From NCBI GenBank assembly GCA_013398615.1, contig VZSR01002340.1:10801539-10865538 (forward strand): a stretch of DNA of 64,000 nt, given 5' to 3'. The translations under genes were made by a program, and so were the position numbers. Below, piece after piece: positions 57,576 to 64,000 of this stretch. The stretch is from Brachypodius melanocephalos (taxonomy: Eukaryota > Chordata > Aves > Passeriformes > Pycnonotidae). Numbering within the stretch: position 1 is the first letter of the stretch; every line of letters starts with the position of its first letter. The notes under the pieces were generated by a model. That model had not been told where the DNA came from. It worked only from the letters and a program-made list of their open reading frames with translations, and ran no database searches.

Positions 57576-60500
57576 GTTGCCTGGAGGTTTGGCTGGAAGT
57601 TGCGTCAGTGCTAAAATAGGATGTGGCTATGCTGTGCACAATCTGCTTCTGCACTGGCTTAGGGAGGGAACTGCATGAGCGGCTATTTCCATCCTGCCTT
57701 GATCCTGCTTTAAGCAAACCACAAACTGAAGCTAATTAGCCAGACCTTCTGGTTTGGTGATTACCATCATGGAGGGAAGAGAGGGAGAAAGACCAAATTC
57801 CCATGACCTGAGAGGCCATGGCAATTCTCTGCTGGAACTTCAGCATCTAGTCTTCATCCTCCGCAATGCCTCAACAAACAAGGTAACAACAGGCATATTT
57901 TGTCCAGAAGGCAGTGGAAGGAAGGAAAAAGGCTAATGAAGAACCAGGGCTCTACAGCAGAGCCAGCTCTGTCCAAACAATCAGCACTCGAGGATCAGAT
58001 TGTCTTGGAGGTGGTTAATGTGGGGAAGAGTGTCTATATATCTACAAAGCTTCACAGTACTTCCAGGTAGGAGGTAAGTGCAAAAAGCTTTCTATAAGGC
58101 TCTGTTTCAAGTACTCAAGTTACCTCAATGCCTGGATGCCCTGTCATTCCTGCATGAAATATTCAGGGGATTATCTTGTAATCAACCGTCTAATCAGAAC
58201 AGGTGATGGGTCCTGCTTAGCCTTCAACCTTGCAACTTAAGCAACGTATAGGGAAGAAAGGCTGTTGATGACCAATGCTATCTGAGAAAGGACTCATTTG
58301 CTAATGATAACTGGAGGGAGATGTAACTAATTGGCGTCCAAATCTTTTTCTTCTTTTAGCCTATTTATGACACTAGGATGGTTTCTCTAGTGTGACAGGG
58401 AGAAATAGATTTATTCAATGTTTGAATAAAGTTCAGTGGTTCTATGACCTTGGGAATCAGGATAGTGCACTGTGTCAAGGCTGGCAAGGGTAGAAGTTGT
58501 CTCTGTCCCAGAGAGATGTGCTGATAGCACCCTGGCTGTGCTATCAAACCTGCTGAGTACATAAAGGGAGCAGTGCAGCTGTTGTACCCCAACAGTTGGG
58601 CTGGGTGATGTAAAATTTTCCCAGCAAGACTAAGAAATGTATATGGGGTTTTAAATTCATTAAATCACTCCACTCTTGTTGGTCCCCAGTTTGAAATGGC
58701 ATTTCTTATCTTCTAACCAATATATCAATAGACATCAAATACATTGTCTTTTTTACCCTACTAGTGCCTTATGCTACTCTCAGAACTTTTCAGAAGTTTT
58801 AAAACAATTTGTTTCCTAGACAGGGAACAAATCTCCTGCTTTCTGCACCTATCTCAGGGAGAGGGAAATAAAAATTTTCTGAAACTTTTGCTATTTTCCA
58901 TCCACAATCTATGCTGCTCCAACTAAGCTCAAACCCAGAAAGGCAAATCCTGGCTCGTTCTGAAATAGCATAGGAATGTAGAGCCAGGTCCTGCTGGGAT
59001 CCCTGTGGATTTATAGCTCTGCCTGCACAGGTTCCAATTACCAGCTTCTATAAGCCATAAGGATGGGTGTGTTACAGGTAATACACTTAGCTCAGGTAAT
59101 AAATAATATACACAGCAATATGAGAGGAAGCAATATCCAGCTGCTTAGAATGGAAGTAGTCTATATTTAAGACTTTTAAATTGAGAAAATCATATCTTAG
59201 CATCACTGTCTTTCCTGAGGTACCTGGGTATGGTGTTAATTGATAATGCAGAGCTGGGACAAATAATACCAATATACCTGATCATGTTTCACCTGCTGTA
59301 GAGCAGTGGTGCTTGCAAGTCTGTAAATTTAGCAGAGAGATTAGATGTTTTTAATTATTAAGGAGTTATATAAGACTCCTCCCCAAATCCATTCAGCATT
59401 CCTGTAAATCTATCCTGTGGCACACTCAACAATCCAGCTGGTGTTCTAAGGCAGTGGGATGTGCTCCTAATCCTTGGTGGAAAGGTAAAGACCAAGGTAG
59501 TTCAAACCAATCAAGGCTCCCAAACAGTATGTATGACTTGGGAAACAACATTCCTCAAAGCCTGGTTTCTGCTGGAGAATGCCAATGGAGCAGTCAGATG
59601 TACTGTGTGATGTGCTGGCATACTTGATTGCAGGCAGGACTGTGTTTTCACTCCTGCCAGGGAGGAATGCTGCTGACAGAATTGGAATTGCACTAATTGC
59701 AGCTGCCTGCGTGAAAGGCAATGAAAACTGCACAGAGCAGCTCCAAGGCCACTGGGTCCTTAGTCAAAAGATAGACAGCTCTTGGGGCAGGCTGCCTGAA
59801 AATGTTGATTCTCATGCCAGTAAGTCAAAGTCAAAAACGTATTTACCTCCTCAGCCTGTTAAAGGAGATGGTATAACATTCTCTTCTGCATTTTCTTTCC
59901 TGCCAGTCTGCTTCTACAACAGGATTTTCAAGGAAGATTCTTCTGGCCTTGCTCATGATGGGGGCTTGGAATACATAGGTAGTAGCCAGGCCTGAGTAAC
60001 AGCATCTAGGCCACACCAAAGCGCCCAGAACTCCCTGCTGTAAGTAAAGCCAGTAGTGCTCTTCCCATGGGCTGCACTGCACTGACTCATACAATTAATT
60101 ATCTAATTAGAAGACCTGTCTGCAGCCACAAAGCCTTGGGCTGCAATTCAGTCAGCTTTCATGGGCTAAGAAGGGTCAGTCTGGGTGAGGGCACAGATTG
60201 AAACAAAGGGACATCCCAGCCATGGTAAGTGGAAGAGGATAACATTTGCCTTGTACTCCCAATCCATTCCTTCTCTCTGCTCCTCTCTGATGTTGCAGGT
60301 TGCTATTCCAGGAATTGCTGATCTTCAGCTCCAGATGAACTGTTGACTAATTGGTGACCTAAATCCATCTGTCAGGGAGCTAATATCTAGAGGCAGCTAC
60401 AGGAAGGAACTGGTGTGAGGGTGGAGGTAAACTGGTGACAGATCTACTACAGCAAGTGGGGTTGGTGCCAATTAAAGTTGGGTTTCTCTCTCTGGTGTTA

Positions 60501-61660
60501 TTGTGGCCTATAGCAGAAGACACAAGATGCATGGAAAGCTTGTGCTTCTACCACTGTGCAGCAATAAAGGATTGAAAGAATAATAAAAACAAAAAGGCCT
60601 CACAATTCAGGGTGTGTTGAATCCACAGCTGAGTGGCAAGAGAGAAGCAGCAGGGATCTGCCTGGTTCCTCTAAAAAAGGAATACAACTTACCTTTTTAG
60701 TAGAAAGCCCAGGAGTTTTGTTTGTCCCCAAAGGGAGCTTTCCTTGCAGATGGGGAGATGCTTTGACCCATTTAATCATGTCACAGTGCCATTCATTATT
60801 TTAAAATTGTTAGTTAAACAAGAAGCTTAAATAATTCTTATCTTTCAAAAACACACATGGAAATAGCATTCCTCCCTCTCTCATTTTTCAGAAATCAGTA
60901 CTTCCCAGTGAAACGGCTTCACAGACACAAGATTCCTCCAGGGCCAACAATTCTGGAAAATCATTTGTGTTCCATGACCCAACTAGACAAAGCAGAATTT
61001 AAATCCTTGTAAATACATGCCTGGCAGCAGTAACTAAATTAAACCTGCCACTGCAAATTCAGCATCTAAATAATTCCAGTTTTTGGAACAAATGTAACAG
61101 GTGAAGTTCAGGCACCTGGAAATAATGGAGATAACCACTGAGGTTTCTCCTCAAGTTGGTCTGGGCAAGGGCTGAAGTAAGAGCTGTCCTTAACCCTGTA
61201 CACAAGTGCTGGGGACTTGCAGAGTTTACACAGCGTGTCCTCAACACAGAGGTTCTTTGCATTCAGCTTCAGGAGAAACATGTATATGCATGTATATGCA
61301 GAAAGATACTTGGTTGTCTGAGCCACAGTCAGTAGTGGTTTTGTACCAGGAACATCCTATTTTTAATCTGAAGCCTTATCCCATAATTACTGTACTCCCT
61401 GAAAAGAGTAGGGGGGAAAAAGAGAAAAAATTATAAGTCCGCAGTGTGTCACTAAGGACTGAAGTGGGGAATTAAAGTCTAACGGCTCTGCAGACAATAC
61501 CAAATTATTTGGGAAATGTTCTTTAAGTATAAGCAACTGCTTCCGAGCATGATTTATCTGTGGTTGTTCTTTTAGGTTTTTCTTCAATAATGTGGATTAA
61601 TTTCCACAGTGAAATGAAGGGAATCTCTCCCCTACAATCCACCCCAAGATGATTCAGGCT
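57576..61660. other. VWF-ANO2 intergenic region (about 4.1 kb)
   Basis: Lies between the inferred VWF poly(A) site and the ANO2 ATG, so it must hold the ANO2 promoter and 5' UTR. I recognise no repeat family. The longest open frame is 138 codons on the plus strand (59579-59995), which matches nothing I know. Confidence 0.7.
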
Positions 61661-61682
61661 GTGTCCTGTCGTGCTGGTAAGC

Positions 61683-61688
61683 TTTATT
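61683..61688 (-). terminator. VWF: VWF polyadenylation signal AATAAA
   Basis: AATAAA on the minus strand, 130 nt after the VWF stop codon. Cleavage would be expected about 15-25 nt further on (61660-61670), giving a short 3' UTR of roughly 150 nt. Confidence 0.8.
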
Positions 61689-61817
61689 GTTTGCTGTGTC
61701 GATACAATTATTCAGGATTCTAATGGATAAGGCAGTATACAGAGAAAATGAGGCTTGCATTGTGAAGTTCCACCATCATAAAGCTTCAGATTAAGCAACT
61801 GGGCTTCTGGGCACTGT

Positions 61818-62006
61818 TCATGGAGTGCACTTGCGATCACGGCATTCGCACAGCGAGGCGGAGGGGATGTAGTGCTGCACCATGGTCCCATTGGGACACC
61901 GCAGTGGGATCGTCACCGTGGTGGTCTGAGTGGCTGTACAGCAGCTGCAGTGGTCTTCCCACTGCTCTGTCTGAGCAGAGTACCTGGTGGTGCTTCTGCA
62001 CTTGCC
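61818..62006 (-). CDS. VWF: VWF last exon: end of the cystine-knot domain and stop
   Basis: Encodes 62 residues from GKCRSTTRYS to CRDRKCTP, then TGA. Eight cysteines occur here (GKC, DHC, SCC, LRC, LCEC, RKC). The pattern HC.GKC...C.CC...C...C.C....C with two residues after the last Cys is the VWF C-terminal CK domain, which links VWF monomers tail to tail in the endoplasmic reticulum. A PNGT glycosylation sequon sits one residue after the RC cysteine, as in the human TNGS site. The acceptor is CTTTTTCCACTTAG, phase 0. Mucins and other CK proteins share the fold, but the spacing and the ANO2 neighbour favour VWF. Confidence 0.93.
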   Translation of the reverse strand, partial: GKCRSTTRYSAQTEQWEDHCSCCTATQTTTVTIPLRCPNGTMVQHYIPSASLCECRDRKCTP

Positions 62007-63538
62007 CTAAGTGGAAAAAGAAGAGAGCTAAAGTTTGAACAGAGCTTCATTGCACTCAGAATCTTGGTTCTTTCCTTCAAAATATCCATGGGTGACTTTC
62101 TCCAGCTTCTGTGCTCTGCTGTAAAATATGAACTCAGAAACAGGTGCCTGACTCCAGAACATAGGGTGCTGCTCAAAGAGTAGCTTCTTACGAGCATAAG
62201 CAGAGCAAAGGAGAGGTGAAAAAACTGCTCACACACAAACAAAAAAAAAGCCCAGAATTTAAAATCTCATGGGAATGTCCAGAGCTATGGTGTTGGCTTC
62301 TGAGCAAATGTGGTTGTCATGCATTCAGAAAGCTTTACCACAAATGCTGCAACCCACACACCCACTGTTGCCCTGCTGGTGCTATTTTTTCTTGTTCTGC
62401 TTGTCTGGCCACTTAACTAACTTAGACTAAGCTGTCAGGGCCTGTAGCTATAAGCCTTCATGATGTACAAACAAGTAGCCTCACATAACACTCTGTCAGA
62501 GTCCATTTCCTTTGGTGGCTTTGTGCTCTTATTTCCTAGCCTAATTAAATTAAAATATCCTATCATTATCAAGGAGGACTTCAGAAAAAATGTATTTAAT
62601 ACTATTTATTCCCAATATAAAATCTGGACTTCTGCAGGATAAACATCTATACTCGTGACTTTATGGCTAAGGATATTGTAGACAGGACAATAGGTCAAGA
62701 ATTATTAGTTATGCCATAAATTGGATTGCATAGAAGGGTTGATTAAAATCCCTGTATGGGGCTCAGTTATCTCTGCTCAGGAAAGAGCAGAGATGCAAAC
62801 ACCCACAAGGAAAGTTAACAGGAAGTTGACTTCCTGCTTCAGCAGGAAGTTGCCATATAAGGAATAAGCAGTGATGGCCTGGAAATTAAACTTTTAATCT
62901 GATTATGGAAGATACAAGACATGTGGAACACAACAGCTTGGTGCCAAGGCTAACAGAGGAATCCCAGAGCTTATAGGACATGCAAGTCAAATCTTAGCAT
63001 CAGGTCTAAAGGTCTTTTAAAGTGTCATTTATCTAAATACCTATTTAAATTCCCCCAATCGACCATAGGCTTGCTGCTTAACTACAGATACAGAGCTGAA
63101 AATCAGCTTCATAAGCGTGAAGATAAAGATTCCTTTTTTTTTTTTAAATGTAGAAAGTTCTAAGAGAGCTACTTCAGAGTCATTAATTTCTGATGGAAGC
63201 AAGAAAGTGGGATAAACAAAGCCTTTGTGTCTTTTTGCATGCTAGTTTGCACAGAGAAAATTCAGCATCACCAAATTACATCAGGAAATAAGTGCCAGTG
63301 CAGTTAACACTAAGTCAATCAATGAGAAGTGATTTAATCAATTAACTGAAGTGAAACCATGGTGGAGGAAAATATTTCCTTTGGGGAAAGAAAAAGGGGA
63401 GGTCTTGGGGCAGAGAGGGGGTTGATTTTTTGTTATTTACCTCACAGTGAGAAATGGGCACCTCCTTTTCAGCCACACATCCATTGATATTCCCATACTG
63501 CATTCTGGTACTTACTGGATGACATTCCACCTCCACAC
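61818..63538 (-). CDS. VWF: von Willebrand factor, C-terminal end (last two coding exons)
   Basis: VWF is the large secreted plasma glycoprotein that bridges platelets to damaged vessel wall and carries factor VIII. Exons 63538-63441 and 62006-61818 join in phase 0 (HCE/GKC) to give 94 residues plus the stop. They carry 11 cysteines at relative positions 5, 20, 31, 35, 52, 54, 55, 69, 85, 87 and 92, the same spacing I recall for the human CK domain. The rest of the gene lies to the right of the window. The order VWF then ANO2 on the same strand matches human chromosome 12. Confidence 0.93.
62007..63440 (-). other. VWF: VWF last intron (1.4 kb)
   Basis: GT-AG intron between the last two VWF coding exons. 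AT-rich with small open frames only. A short direct repeat of 'caggaagttgacttcctgc'-type sequence occurs near 62820-62850. Confidence 0.8.
63441..63538 (-). CDS. VWF: VWF penultimate exon: start of the cystine-knot domain
   Basis: The exon (98 nt) encodes two bases of a split codon and 32 residues: VEVECHPVSTRMQYGNINGC then VAEKEVPISHCE. It matches the human C-(4)-RLQY...C....VDIHYCQ arrangement at the start of the CK domain, with three cysteines. The acceptor follows a T18 run (63550-63567) ending AAACTTGATAG; the donor is GAG/GTAAAT. Confidence 0.92.
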
Positions 63539-64000
63539 CTATCAAGTTTAAAAAAAAAAAAAAAAAAGGCATTTGACACTGCTGACAATTGCTTTTTGTA
63601 ATTCACTTCCCTTTGCTCCTGAAATTGCTGTCAGTGAAATGTTATTCCTGGTAAAATCTCTAGGTGGGTGTGTCTCCTTAGAGTAACCCATGTAGAGTTG
63701 TGTGACTGTTTCACACTACAGCCCTAAAATTCCACTAGAGGAGGGTTTCCCTCACGTTTCTTTTCAACTGACTGTGTTGTTTTAAAGTCACCTTGGCCAT
63801 CTAACACAGCCTCTTCCCTGGTCTTAGACAACTCTCCTGTTTACTCTGCCAACCAACAGGGACTCTGTTCCTCCACTTTCAAAAAGAACCTCCTCATCAT
63901 TAACATGGTAAAAATAAACTAATCTAGAATATTTTCTTCTGAACTCTTGCATGTTTTGGTTTGCTCCTAAAGACTTGTGAAGGAGTCAATGCTTTTTTCA
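63539..64000 (-). other. VWF: VWF intron, 3' part only
   Basis: Intron upstream of the penultimate VWF exon. It starts with the T18 tract at 63550-63567 next to the acceptor and continues beyond the window. Nothing else is recognised. Confidence 0.75.
63550..63567 (-). repeat. T18 homopolymer in the VWF penultimate-exon acceptor
   Basis: Eighteen A on the plus strand, T18 in the pre-mRNA, 11 nt from the exon boundary. Confidence 0.9.

Noticed and set aside
61818..63538. Assignment of the cystine-knot exons to a mucin
   Set aside because: Cysteine spacing, the sequon position, the two-residue tail and the ANO2 neighbour all point to VWF.
1..64000. Bacterial or phage-type systems, CRISPR arrays, tRNA or rRNA genes
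   Set aside because: The window has vertebrate gene structure throughout; I found no spaced direct-repeat array and no tRNA or rRNA signature by eye.

Overview
The window is vertebrate nuclear DNA, almost certainly from a bird and probably a passerine. Evidence for this: AT-rich intergenic and intronic sequence, GT-AG introns, no dense prokaryotic-style coding, and many copies of the avian CR1 retrotransposon (clear 3' ends at 36321, 53259, 39046, 28104 and 18798, plus older ORF2 relics). The species call is an inference from the style of the CR1 copies.

Two protein-coding genes are supported, both on the minus strand. On the right, about 61.66-63.54 kb, lie the last two coding exons of von Willebrand factor (VWF). 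They encode its complete C-terminal cystine-knot (CK) dimerisation domain, the stop codon, a short 3' UTR and an AATAAA signal. About 4.1 kb further along the same strand, ANO2 (anoctamin-2, a calcium-activated chloride channel) starts at an ATG at 57575 and runs left out of the window. I reconstructed eleven consecutive ANO2 coding exons by matching splice sites and phases. They give one continuous reading frame of 418 codons plus two bases: the N-terminal cytosolic region and the first transmembrane segment. The remaining exons lie beyond position 1. The VWF-then-ANO2 head-to-tail order is the same as in human.

Layout, left to right: 1-547 start of an ANO2 intron with a CR1 scrap; 548-682 exon 11 (TM1); 683-15246 a 14.6-kb intron; 15247-23229 six small exons (5 to 10); 23230-26863 an intron holding an old 1.5-kb CR1 ORF2; 26864-26962 exon 4; 26963-49594 a 22.6-kb intron rich in retrotransposon debris; 49595-49999 the large CpG-dense exon 3; 52745-52923 exon 2; 57557-57575 the coding part of exon 1; 57576-61660 intergenic; 61661-63538 the VWF tail; then a VWF intron to the end.

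No RNA gene, CRISPR array or microbial-type system was found. All other open frames are short, are unrelated to known families as far as I can tell, and are best explained by chance in AT-rich DNA. The most interesting items are the CpG-dense exon 3, a possible in-frame 72-nt cassette exon in intron 2, long T homopolymers fused to three splice acceptors, and a pair of diverged repeats of unknown family flanking exon 4.
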